Assembly: GCA_043228905.1 (NCBI GenBank)
Contig: JBHGNT010000011.1
Coordinates: 6,076,001 to 6,140,000 of the forward strand
DNA length: 64,000 nt
Source: Azolla caroliniana
Lineage: Eukaryota > Polypodiophyta
Direction of reading: 5' to 3'
The number at the start of each line of letters is the position of its first letter. Position 1 is the stretch's first letter. Shown piece by piece: positions 8,501 to 16,806 of the stretch. A program made the position numbers and the translations under genes. Under the pieces are notes generated by a model that worked only from the letters and a program-made list of their open reading frames with translations, searched no databases and was not told the origin of the DNA.

Positions 8501-9161
8501 GCCGGCAGAACTCATGACCGGACAAGCACCGGTAATGCCAACGGAAACCGCAATCGCGACATGGACAATACTACCGTGGAAGGAAGAGATGAGCCGGGAA
8601 GAACTACTAGCGGTCCGGATACGACAACTGGAGGGAAGACCGAAAGATGTAGCGGAAGCGTCACGCCGACAACACGAAGCACGGTTCCGGAACAAAAGCC
8701 GGTTCGACACAAAGCACCGACTACGACCGAGGAGGATTGAAGAAGGAGATTGGGTGATCGTCTATGATAGGAGCTTGGACCATCAACATACAACGATGCG
8801 GAAATTCGCGAAAAGGTGGTTCGGGCCGTACGAGGTTCGGAAGGTCTTCGACAACGGGACGTACCGACTGTCCGAGTTGGATGGAACAATACTACGAGTG
8901 CCTATAGCCGGGAAGCGGGTGAAGATTTTCAAGAAGCGGACCGACGACAAACCTTATGTGATCCAAGTCGAGGCCGACAACGAGGAACAATCGGACGAAG
9001 ACCACAATGATGCGGGAAGCGAAGAAAGTGGATTACAACTCATAGTCGACATAAGGGGAGAATCGGAGGAAGCTTCGGATGAAGACGGATACGAAGAATC
9101 AAGAACTTCGGCACATACCGGAGGATGTGCGGGTTTGGAGGGGGCGAGTGTCGTAGTGTAG
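5559..9161 (+). CDS. GYP-A copy 2 pol: RT, RNase H, integrase
   Basis: Open throughout: 1154 residues from the ATG at 5697, with 46 more codons upstream to the frameshift site. Numbering from that ATG: RT about 190-400 (D276 in IGDLYSGY; FLDD at 338-341, in place of the commoner YxDD). RNase H about 500-615 (D504, E546, D571, D614). Integrase zinc finger H731, H738, C768, C771; catalytic D798, D857, E892. A GPYxV/F-type C-terminal region is near 1060. Order RT-RH-IN defines Ty3/gypsy. No chromodomain is recognisable; the tail is acidic. The stop TAG (9159-9161) lies inside the 3' LTR, so the last codons overlap the polypurine tract and LTR. This copy could be catalytically active, but the gap in gag prevents a verdict. 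Confidence 0.92.
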   Translation, partial: LKRTVAEWGSDSPRSPDTPHRKKTLGAKQVRIGPDGASTYTAVTGGMKKQYRQVEDKLRSASIIKEDEEIVGVIEEVFYGNTLQRLEELAEDKSQGNRVVPVESVEMYEIVAKMGPDALRKEEAMVSTKYKTVEKKVKPAAGPLPADSEQKKKEVSGDPTLRKSVDIGHAFTDETRKKLRIGGGGFLLQEEEKRFREMLEQHGKAFAFTSREIGCIDPKIVEPMVIFTIDHVPWNLKPIPVPRAHIPKVIDLLKEKVAMGILEPSSAPYSNRWFTVPKKNGSLRFIQDLQPVNKVTIHSGVGPIVDEFAEAFAGRAIYSIGDLYSGYDQFQLAVESRDITTMRTPIGLVRMCTLPQGATNSVAHMMNAMNKVLRDCIPEITMPFLDDIPMKGCAVEEKDETMDDRGCRKFVVDHIHDCEKVLRKLEDVHLTLSGEKSAFGQEEILVVGHLCGPYGRRPSPTKIDAIQAMKEVCESTSEVRRFLGACAFYHIWIPHYAHIADPLYHLLRKGKKFEWKPEHTKAMRKLKKTLWRAESLKKPSYERPIIVTVDTSPTGIGWVINQADSDGSRYPIRFGAKVLNERQRGYAQVKRELWGVVSAIKSDRDYLIGAEVVIETDCLPILGMMRCCTIPDVAMLRWIAYVKSLNPEVRHISGKDNAVADMLSRARFEDDITESDNEEVSEDYFTSEHICRVNVIREFREEEYEGETLMIGKMLQEVEDSTNDKERRAEIRRKKRQVQKFFLENGLIWRTPKRPDGIPLRVVGTKEQRNRIMSEFHESDWAGHRGTWATFVKIKQRYWWKNMYKDVAEFTESCEKCQVYSGVRHRDELHPTFSPTINFKWMVDIVAMPTGIGQKKYLVLAREDLTNQVEGRALRRKTCAAVCQFLLEEVFCRYGCVGQVIADRGELDSDKARGFFAKHGVRLTLTTAYNPEANGKIERGHSPIVKALAKACDGRVKDWPQMLPYALWADRTTHSSVTGYMPAELMTGQAPVMPTETAIATWTILPWKEEMSREELLAVRIRQLEGRPKDVAEASRRQHEARFRNKSRFDTKHRLRPRRIEEGDWVIVYDRSLDHQHTTMRKFAKRWFGPYEVRKVFDNGTYRLSELDGTILRVPIAGKRVKIFKKRTDDKPYVIQVEADNEEQSDEDHNDAGSEESGLQLIVDIRGESEEASDEDGYEESRTSAHTGGCAGLEGASVVV
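9111..9148 (+). promoter_or_regulatory. Conserved hairpin and polypurine tract, GYP-A
   Basis: GCACATACCGGAGGATGTGC (9111-9130) is a 6-bp inverted repeat with an 8-base loop, directly followed by a purine-rich tract (gggtttggagggggcgag, 9131-9148) that abuts the LTR terminus. The tract would prime plus-strand DNA synthesis. The hairpin is nearly identical in GYP-B (20583-20602) and GYP-C (14566-14547, - strand). Confidence 0.75.
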
Positions 9162-9619
9162 GTTGCACACTATGTGAAAATTATATTTTTGTCCCTCCGG
9201 ATAGAGAATGGAGTGCTCGGGGAGAACCGGAAGAAAACGGCATACCGGCAAGGAGGAAAAACGGCATACCGGCAAGGAGGAAAACGGCATACCGAGGAAA
9301 AACGGCATACCGGCAAGGAGGAAAACGGCATACCGGCAAGGAAGAAAACGGCATACCGGCAAGGAAGAGCCGGATAAAGAGACATAAATGTAAAAAGAAA
9401 GGAAATACTCACTACTGCGCAGGGCGTGATTCGAACTCTGCACCTCCACGTTGACAAACCCCAACCTTACCATTACATTAACTTATCTTAAGTGTTTTAA
9501 ATATAGATTTAATACGTATAAGACCTTTATTTATGCATACCTTTATTAAAAGGTAAATCGTGTATTTTTTTAATATATGAAAAAGAAAAAACACGAGACA
9601 CTAAAAATAACTCATGCAC
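9149..9619 (+). repeat. GYP-A copy 2 3' LTR, truncated
   Basis: First 471 bases of the 871-bp LTR, with the minisatellite at 9237-9371 and the antisense tRNA-like module at 9428-9480. It stops at the left stem of the native 9-bp hairpin (ctcatgcac, 9611-9619); the rest of the LTR including the TATA box is absent. Confidence 0.9.
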
Positions 9620-10031
9620 GCTAGATGTGCATGAGTTATTTTTAGTGTCTCGTGTTTTTTCTTTTTCATATATTAAAAAAATACACGATTTACCTTTTAA
9701 TAAAGGTATGCATAAATAAAGGTCTTATACGTATTAAATCTATATTTAAAACACTTAAGATAAGTTAATGTAATGGTAAGGTTGGGGTTTGTCAACGTGG
9801 AGATGCAGAGTTCGAATCACGCCCTGCGCAGTAGTGAGTATTTCCTTATTTTTACATTTATGTCTCTTTATCCGGCTCTTCCTTGCCGGTATGCCGTTTT
9901 CTTCCTTGGCCGTTTTCCTCCTTGCCGGTATGCCGTTTTTTTCCTCCTTGCCGGTATGCCGTTTTCCTCCATTCTCTATCCGGAGGGACAAAAATATAAT
10001 TTCCACATAGTGTGCAACCTACACTACGACA
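9620..10031 (-). repeat. Oppositely oriented GYP-A LTR 5' part (fold-back arm)
   Basis: Reverse complement of the LTR from its TGTCG start (10031) to the same hairpin where the 3' LTR stops, with about 66 bp fewer minisatellite bases. Together with 9149-9619 it makes a palindrome of more than 400 bp with a 7-base centre (gctagat, 9620-9626). Beyond 10031 the sequence is unrelated, so this is the start of a separate - strand LTR, plausibly the 5' LTR of copy 1. Confidence 0.88.
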
Positions 10032-10231
10032 GCGCTATGGTGACGTAGTAGATTAACAGAGTCCTTTAGAAAACCCATCTGTAAATGGTAAATGCAACAA
10101 CATGTGTATCGATCCTTTAAGCGTCTCACAAAGTGTGGCTTAAGAGACTCGAATGTTCGTAGTTGAACTTTGATAGTTGGATGCATTCGTTTGAACCTAA
10201 TAAATAAATCGACCTACGTAATAAAGGGGAA
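10032..10231. other. Unique-looking flank, no feature seen
   Basis: About 200 bases between the GYP-A fold-back and the minisatellite. No convincing reading frame, LTR terminus or repeat was recognised. The first bases gcgct would be the flank of the - strand LTR. Confidence 0.5.
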
Positions 10232-11255
10232 TTAGTTGTTCTCGTAACTAGCTAGCTATCCTAGTAGCTAATTAGCTATTCTAGTAGCTTATTAGCTATT
10301 CTAGTAGCTTATTAGATATTCTAGTAGCTTATTAGCTATCATGGTAGCTAATTAGTTGTCCTAGTAGCTAATTAGTTGTCCTAGTAGCTAATTAGCTGTC
10401 CTAGTAGCTAATTAGCTATCATGGTAGCTAATTAGCTATTCTATCATGGTAGCTAATTAGCTATTCTAGTAGCTAATTAGCTATCATGGTAGCTAATTAG
10501 CTGGTCTAGTAGCTAATTAGCTTTCCTAGTAACTAATTAGCTATCATGGTAGCTAATTAGCTGGTCTAGTAGCTAATTAGCTATCATGGTAGCTAATTAG
10601 CGGGTCTAGTAGCTAATTAGGTATCATGGTGGCTAATTAGTGGTCCTAGTAACTAATTAGCTATCATGGTAGCTAATTAGTTGGTCTAGTAGCTAATTAG
10701 CTATCATGGTAGTTAATTAGCTGGTCTAGTAGCTAATTAGCTATAATGGTGGCTAATTAGCTATCCTAACTAATTAGCTATCATGGTAGCAAATTAGCTG
10801 GTCTAGTAGCTAATTAGCTATCCTAGTAAGCTAATTAGGTATCATGGTAGCTAATTAGCTTTCCTAGTAGCTAATTAGCTGGTAATAACGAAATAGCTAA
10901 CTAGCTACCAATACAGCTAATTATCTGGTAGTACCTAAATTAGCTATTGAGAATAGCTAATTAGCTATCATGGTAGTAGCTATTGAGAGTAGCCAGTTAC
11001 CTATGTAGTAGCTATCCTAGTAGCTAACTAGCTATCATGGTAGCTAATTAGCTTTCCTAGTAGCTAATTAGCTGGTAATAACGAAATAGCTAACTAGCTA
11101 CCATGATAGCTAACTAGCTACCAATACAGCTAATTATCTGGTAGTACCTAAATTAGCTATTGAGAATAGCTAATTAGCTATCATGGTAGTAGCTATTGAG
11201 AGTAGCCAGTTACCTATGTAGTAGCTATCCTAGTAGCTAACTAAGGTAAATGTAA
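10232..11255. repeat. 20-bp AT-rich minisatellite (TAGCTAATTAGCTA core)
   Basis: About 50 degenerate units of 20 bp, alternating tagctaattagctatcatgg and tagctaattagctggtctag, so the higher-order period is 40 bp. The core TAGCTAATTAGCTA is a perfect 14-bp palindrome. At the right end a roughly 190-bp block (10861 onward) is duplicated from 11054, the second copy having an extra 20-bp unit. A single short copy of the core recurs at about 13536-13575, beyond the gene and the 83-bp array. Confidence 0.9.
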
Positions 11256-11341
11256 CTGATAAGCTAATTAGCTTTTTTGCTAACTAAGCTAATTAACTTT
11301 CCGTGTAGAGTCAAAACAAATGTTGAGATAAATGTAAATAC

Positions 11342-12091
11342 CTGAGGTACATCAAGAAGATGAATGGGATGCTCCTCGTATTGATTTCTTCCAACACGTT
11401 TCCTGCATAAATCCTTTTTATTGGGTGAAACCCTACTCTCATTAGTCCAAAACATTGTGATTACATCCTTGATTTCAAATGTTATGGGTGTCATTGGCTT
11501 ACATCTTGTAGTTAGCTTTAGTAGACTAGTTCCTTCACCCGAGGAAATTATAGGGTTCTTTGTATTGTACACTGTTTTTCTACTAACACCAATTACCTTA
11601 GATAGCTCACTGATGTTTATATCGTCAACATCACTATTAAGTAACATCATTAGACTAGACCTTTTTAAGACAAGATCATCTTCTGACCTGCTCATGGATA
11701 CGAAACTTTTACGAAGATTATTTACTAAAATAGATGATATGTTTGCATTAAGACCATCACAATCAACTAAGTCCTTTATCGATGGATCATTACATATTCC
11801 ATAAAGTACTACCTTCTTTTCTTCATTGTTGATGTGCTTGGTTTGAACATTGAAATAGTCTACAACCTTTCTCTCTATGATGGTAGTCGCATTACTTACA
11901 TTCTCAACTAAACTATCCTTACCTTTACTGAGTGTGGCTTTCGTATCTTTCAACAATTGACGATGTTTCCTTTTTTTTTCTGCCCAATAGTTTTGTATGG
12001 CTTGTTGTGTCCTGATAGCATCATCCCTATCCTTATGATCATTGAGGGGTAATTCTAAACACCCTTCTTCCCCTTCCATTTGGTTGGACAT
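11342..12091 (-). CDS. Unrecognised protein, first coding exon (250 codons)
   Basis: Reads from ATG at 12091-12089. Residue 250 (..HLLDVPQ) is followed exactly by CAG|GTATTTA, a good splice donor; without splicing the frame runs 25 more codons into low-complexity sequence. The protein is basic and charged at the N-terminus (KKRKHRQ near 39-45). It has a helix-turn-helix-like segment at about 158-178 (ISELSKVIGVSRKTVYN) and ends with a conserved-looking block around 214-250 (FWTNESRVSPNKKDLCRKR..). No family was recognised. A DNA-binding host protein or the N-terminal exon of a transposase are both possible. No downstream exon was found to the left, where the minisatellite begins within about 90 bases, so the gene is probably broken or its intron is huge. 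A telo-box-like AAACCCTAA lies just upstream of the ATG. Confidence 0.5.
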
Positions 12092-12239
12092 GTTAAAACC
12101 CTAAATTTCCAGAAAAAAAAACAAGTATTTAAGATGGCTATGGGCAACAACAATACACAAAAATATTCCACAATACACAAGATTAGACACAACAATACAC
12201 AAAATAATCAATAGACAGAAAAGTTATTGCAATCCAAGA

Positions 12240-13245
12240 CCGAACAGTAGAGGAGTTCACTCCGTTAGATCGAACAGTTCAAGAGGTGATCCAAGACCGA
12301 CCAATGGCGACAACTGAGTGTAGAATGTTGCCGTTGGATGAGTGAACTCCGTCAAATTGAAATGTGGAAGCAATCCGGGACTGGACAGTAGCGGCAACTG
12401 AGTATAGAATGATGGCAATGGAGGAGAGAACCCCGTTAGATTGAACAGTTACCGATGATGCTTGGAACACACATAGAAGGCACCTGAGAGTAGAGTGGCA
12501 CAGAGAAGAGAACCTCATCAGATTGAACAGTTACCAATGATGCTTGGAACGCACAGTAGTGGCCCCTGAGTGTAGAGTGGCACAGAGAAGAGAACCCCGT
12601 CAGATTGAACAGCTCTTTGATGATGCTTGGAACGCACGGTAGTGGCCCTTGAGTGTAGAGTGGCAAAGAGAAGAGAACCCCGTCAGATTGAACAGCTCTT
12701 TGATGATGCTTGGAACGCACGGTAGCGGCCCCTGAGTGTAGAGTGGCACAGAGAAGAGAACCCCGTCAGATTGAACAGCTCTTTGATGATGCTTGGGACG
12801 CACAGTAGCGGCCCCTGAGTGTAGAGTGGCAAAGAGGAGAGAACCCCGTCAGATTGAACAGCTCTTTGATGATGCTTGGAACGCACGGTAGCGGCCCCTG
12901 AGTGTAGAGTGGCAAAGAGAAGAGAACCCCGTCAGATTGAACAGCTCTTTGATGATGCTTGGAACGCACGGTAGCGGCCCCTGAGTGTAGAGTGGCAAAG
13001 AGAAGAGAACCCCGTCAGATTGAACAACTCTTTGATGATGCTTGGAACGCACGGTAGTGGCCCCTGAGTGTAGAGTGGCACAGAGAAGAGAACCCCATCT
13101 GATTGAACAGCTCTTTGAGGATGCTTGGAATGCACAGTAGTGGCCCCTGAGTGTAGAGTGTCACAGAGAAGAGAACCCCGTCAGATTGAGCAGCTCTTTG
13201 ATGATGCTTGGAACGCACAGTAGCGGCCCCTCAGTGTAGAGTGGC
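12240..13245. repeat. 83-bp tandem array
   Basis: About ten well-kept 83-bp units from 12446 to 13245 (motifs gattgaacagctctttgatg, cttggaacgcacggtagcgg and cccctgagtgtagagtggca). Two or three degenerate units precede them from 12240. Degeneration is strongest on the side nearest the gene. Because 83 is not a multiple of three, every unit opens a 67-codon frame in rotation; these are not genes. It sits about 150 bp upstream of the 11342-12091 exon, in promoter position. Confidence 0.92.
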
Positions 13246-13645
13246 AGCAGGTGGACTCGATAGGGTTTAGCAACAGTGGTAGCAACTAACCCACAGTACT
13301 TAACTAGAGATGGCCTACGTGATGTGGCAAAGGATCATGCATAATGGACCTAGGAATTCGATATATAATTTATGGTACACATTTATGGTGCACACATCAA
13401 TTTATGTTTTGCACATTTATGGCACTCATTTACATATGTAATTAAAACACTCTAGTATTTTCAATGGTAGTTTTTTGCATACTTAATTTATTAATGATGG
13501 CTTTTTACTAAAATGACTATTTATCAATGGTAGCTTTTTGCATAGCTAATTAGCTATGTCAAGGACATAGCTAATTGTTTCCACTCGCATGCTTTCACCC
13601 TTATATATAAAACATTATCAAATGTTATTTTAGTTACGTATTTAT
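13246..13645. other. AT-rich spacer, no gene
   Basis: Runs from the 83-bp array to the GYP-C gag fragment. It contains one short stretch of the TAGCTAATTAGCTA motif at about 13536-13575, with inverted halves around gtcaaggac. No reading frame or LTR end was recognised. Confidence 0.5.
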
Positions 13646-14041
13646 CTAATTGTAGACTTTTAATGTGAAGCTTTCGTACTTCACGACATCCACCCCCGCC
13701 TCCGAAAGACTCTGCACTATGTGGTTCGCATTCCAGACATTAAGGAACATGCGAATATGAGTTGCGGCGTCGGTTTCGCCATTAAAGCGGGAGTAGGCAA
13801 ATGCCATGCTGGGGGCTATGGCGGTTCGGGAAAGACCACAGGGTGGATGTGGTGAGCGTAGTCCCCACCTCTCGTCGGGGTATTTGGAGAGCGAAGAATC
13901 ACCTTTGTAATCACGGCAGGTAGTGCTAAGGTTGCTGAGGCGAGGCTTTTGCCGTGCACGTTCTTCTGCCTGGCGTGTGACAGACCTTGTTATTGGCCGG
14001 TCTTGTGGTGCTGGTTCTCTGGGGCGTCTGCGGCTAAACAT
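13646..14041 (-). pseudogene. GYP-C gag, N-terminal fragment
   Basis: Frame from ATG at 14041-14039 (MFSRRRPREP..) to 13646; the frame is open for 21 further codons upstream but without ATG. An Arg-rich start leads into a typical gypsy capsid segment (FNGETDAATHIRMFLNVWNAN..VQSLSEAG), then the sequence departs from Gag and stops. It is therefore truncated at its 3' side. It lies immediately downstream of the LTR at 14096-14530, as expected for gag after a 5' LTR. Confidence 0.65.
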
Positions 14042-14095
14042 CCATTCGTCGTTGTTCGTCTGTGAGAAGACATAGATCACCAAGCGTGCCAAAAG

Positions 14096-14530
14096 TGTTG
14101 CCAATTAGGAACACGGTCCGCGGTCAGTCCTTCGACCTAGACCTCCAATTGGTTGTGGAACAACGAATAGGCGTCAATGCGTAATGTGTAGGGGAATGTT
14201 CCCTGTAACCTATCAGCATATAAGGGAGATGGCTACAACCGACTCCTTATCAAGGGTTACACTTACGTTCTTCCACGCTCAGGTATTCTAAACACACAGT
14301 CGATTAGCCGTAACTATACACAGACTTTCAGAGAAGATGGAATTCTATTATGATACGTTTCTTTACATTCCCAAAATTACACGCTCCCTCTATCCGAGGT
14401 TTTCTGCCCTTTATATACGCAGGGTCTATCTAGCCGTTCTCGCTTCCTGCGTGAACCGTTACATGCGTTATGATCTTATATTATTTCTTATTCCTACGCT
14501 CTTGTCCGTCGGTTACTATTCCGGCGGACA
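14096..14530 (-). repeat. GYP-C LTR (about 435 bp)
   Basis: On the - strand it begins TGTCCGCCGG at 14530, directly after a purine tract, and ends ..GGCAACA at 14096. A TATA box (TATATAA, 14417-14411) lies in a suitable place. It has internal sequence on both sides: 3'-end sequence on its right and gag on its left. It therefore serves as the 3' LTR of one unit and the 5' LTR of another, or is the recombined middle LTR of a tandem. Confidence 0.72.
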
Positions 14531-16112
14531 ACAGCCCCACCAAACCGCACATCCACCGGTATGTGCCAAGAAGGGGAAAGAGGTGAGATTTTTGGCCATG
14601 GCGGTCAACCAAGTCCTTAGCGTCTTTGTCAGCTTTGCCCAACTTTGTCTTCCACTTAGAGCAAGCCCATCCGTTCCACATCGACCACCGTAGCCTCCCG
14701 GTCCTCCATATCCATCGTATGCTCTCGAACCGTCGGCTCCATTCAATCCACCATACTCGACGGAGTTCGCCGAACCACTGTCTCCGCCCGGTTCCCCAAA
14801 TCCAGTCTTTGCACACCTCTCTTTGTCTTCCTTCGTTTTCCGAATCCTCGTTCTTCCCGACTGTTTGCCGGATATTGCACCGCGTGCTCTTCGTCCACGC
14901 TTGTCTTGCCTCGACGCTTCCTCGACTCGGCACTGTCACGCACTGAACTTCGTCGTCGATCATCCTCGTGCTCGTCACTCGGCCCTTATGCGGCCACATC
15001 GCACGTCTCGCACTCCGCTCCACTCTGCGTACCCTTTCGAAAAGGTACGTTGCTTCTCCAACATCCGTGTTAGTGCTCTTGTCTTCGATGTCCTCCGCAA
15101 CCTCCGATGTTGCCGCTTTGCCCCGAGGTACACCCTCTTGGTCCGCCTCGTATGTCCTTCGGATGCGCTCCTGATCTCTCTGATTCCGCCCTTTACGTGT
15201 TGCGTATGTTCCTCCTTTGGTTTTATCGTCTCCGCATGCCGAACACCTCGGCGTGTCGACTCTTCCCGCTCCGCGCTTGCCTTCCGTAGGCTCTTCTCGT
15301 ACGCCGATGTTGTCCCCTGAATATGCGCTCATTCTTTGGCCCTTAGGCAACCCCATTCCGCGTTCCTTGTTTCTCCTTTGCCGGCCGGGCTCTCTCACCA
15401 TAGATTGTACCGTCATCCTGACCTCCGTGTCAGTGTCCCTCGAGGCTCTCGTTACCGCCTCGCCTCGACTTGCGCCCTCTTGGGCCGCTTGGCCTTGCTT
15501 GCCCTCCGGGAAGCCGCCACGTCTTCTCTTCCCGATGTGTACCCTGTTGTTCTCCGTGCACCATCCTTCTCTCTTGCCGCCCATCCGCCCATCCCGGCAT
15601 CTCACCGCTTCGTCTCTCGTCGCGCTTTTGCCTCTCAAAGGCTCGACCGGACCGCTATCACCGGTCACTCGTTGTGGCTCTTCTGAATACATGCTCGTTT
15701 CTTGGCCCTCGAGCAGTTGTAGAGCATGCTCCATTTTACACCGTAGTGCACACTTCGTATTACGCGCCTCACCCGCCGTAGACCCGACCTCCGCGTCGGT
15801 CTCTTCGTCCTTCGTTACCGTAGCCCCTTCCGACTCCGACTTGCCGTCTTGTCCGTGCTCGTCCATCTTCACGCACCGGGTACCCGTTCCAGTAGCCTCA
15901 TCCGTTCCGGTCTCCGACTCCTCGCCGCCACCCACCGTCTCTCCGGTCTTATGTCGATCCACAACCGCCGAAGTCTCTAGAATAGGCGGGGAGGGTCCCT
16001 CTTGCTCTCGGCCTCTCACCGATCCATACTCATCGTGCCTGGTTAGCCTCCTTCTCGCTCTCACCGGCTCCCATTGTAACTGTAACCGGTCGGTAAGGAG
16101 TCGATCAAACAA
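14481..16112 (-). CDS. GYP-C 3' ORF, 543 residues, highly charged
   Basis: A long open frame from ATG at 16112 that ends inside the LTR (14481). Composition is extreme: Glu, Arg, Lys, Gly, Thr and Asp dominate, with no predicted hydrophobic core, a C-x2-C pair near the middle (CSACG) and a Trp/Arg-rich stretch near the C-terminus. No RT, integrase or Gag motif is visible. The other strand is also partly open because the region is GC-rich, so coding is not certain, and a second - strand frame near 14516-14746 is Gly-rich. It occupies the place between pol and the 3' LTR where some plant gypsy lineages carry an extra ORF. Function unknown. Confidence 0.4.
   Translation of the reverse strand: MFDRLLTDRLQLQWEPVRARRRLTRHDEYGSVRGREQEGPSPPILETSAVVDRHKTGETVGGGEESETGTDEATGTGTRCVKMDEHGQDGKSESEGATVTKDEETDAEVGSTAGEARNTKCALRCKMEHALQLLEGQETSMYSEEPQRVTGDSGPVEPLRGKSATRDEAVRCRDGRMGGKREGWCTENNRVHIGKRRRGGFPEGKQGQAAQEGASRGEAVTRASRDTDTEVRMTVQSMVREPGRQRRNKERGMGLPKGQRMSAYSGDNIGVREEPTEGKRGAGRVDTPRCSACGDDKTKGGTYATRKGRNQRDQERIRRTYEADQEGVPRGKAATSEVAEDIEDKSTNTDVGEATYLFERVRRVERSARRAMWPHKGRVTSTRMIDDEVQCVTVPSRGSVEARQAWTKSTRCNIRQTVGKNEDSENEGRQREVCKDWIWGTGRRQWFGELRRVWWIEWSRRFESIRWIWRTGRLRWSMWNGWACSKWKTKLGKADKDAKDLVDRHGQKSHLFPLLGTYRWMCGLVGLLSAGIVTDGQERRNKK
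14531..14566 (-). promoter_or_regulatory. Conserved hairpin and polypurine tract, GYP-C
   Basis: On the - strand GCACATACCGGTGGATGTGC (14566-14547) is followed by ggtttggtggggctgt (14546-14531) up to the LTR terminus. Hairpin and tract match GYP-A and GYP-B in order and spacing, which fixes the orientation and LTR start. Confidence 0.72.
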
Positions 16113-16711
16113 TCCTAGTCTTGTCGGCTTCTTTCGGTTTGGGCCCGGTTGACCGGCCCTCGCTTCACTCTTCTTCCGCTTCGTCTTCCGGTCGAGTCGG
16201 TCCCAGACTCTCTCCTCTTTGCCGGTCCCTACCTCTCCATCGGTCCTCTTGTATATGCCCGTTCTGGGCCTCGCATCCTCATCTTCGTACGTGTTCGCTC
16301 CGGGCCACGCCTCCTCATGGCCACCGCCTTCTCTCTGGTCTTACGTTGGCATTCGAGCGCAACCGCCATAGTCTTCGGCCCCGATGTCGAGGGGTCTTGC
16401 CTCCATCCGCTACAATCTTCGTCGTCGTCTCGGTTGCCCGCCTTGCCGCCGCCACCGCCCGTCGCTCTAAGTCTCACGCCGGCACTCAGGCCGACTGCCG
16501 GAGGCTCTAGGACCGGTGCGGGTAAGGACCCGGCACCACCGCTCGTTGTGGTTGTAGCCGCTTCTGTCCGGACGTCGTTGTCCGCGGCTACCCCGCCTCC
16601 GATCGCGCAAGCCTCGATTATGCTTGCCACCGTCTCTTCCATGTCGTCGTCTCGGTTGCCCGCCTTGCCGCCGCCTCGATAATGGAGGAGCCTTCGTGCG
16701 CGTCAAGTGTC
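16113..16711 (-). other. GC-rich continuation of GYP-C interior
   Basis: Very GC-rich DNA upstream of the charged ORF. An open frame 16642-16229 (- strand) gives an Ala/Gly/Arg-rich peptide. A block around cggttgcccgccttgccgcc is repeated at about 16420-16450 and 16645-16675. At about 16712 the sequence switches to the + strand GYP-B gag end, so GYP-C is truncated here. No recognised domain. Confidence 0.4.
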
Positions 16712-16793
16712 TTGATAGTAAAAGATCTGTTCAATTCCTGACGGTGCGAGTTAATCATGAAAGGAACCGAGATAGCCTTGCAGGCGAATCCTC

Positions 16794-16806
16794 GGATTTT
16801 TAAAGC
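16794..16806 (+). promoter_or_regulatory. GYP-B copy of the gag-stop frameshift site
   Basis: GGATTTTTAAAGC, identical to 5553-5565 of GYP-A although the surrounding sequence has changed considerably. The TAA closes gag; the -1 frame (TTA AAG CGG ACT) is open to 17120 and leads into pol. Confidence 0.6.

Noticed and set aside
5559-9161. Chromodomain at the end of GYP-A pol
   Set aside because: The C-terminal tail is acidic and lacks the aromatic chromodomain pattern that is clear in GYP-F.
10232-11255. CRISPR-like array
   Set aside because: Units are contiguous and degenerate with no unique spacers; this is a plant minisatellite.
12600-13218. Series of overlapping 67-codon frames spaced 83 bp apart
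   Set aside because: They are the rotating frames of an 83-bp tandem repeat; each ends at the same stop and none has gene context.
15217-16152. 311-codon + strand frame opposite the GYP-C ORF
   Set aside because: Ser/Pro/Leu/Arg-rich shadow in GC-rich DNA; the hairpin, polypurine tract and LTR show that the element is read on the - strand.
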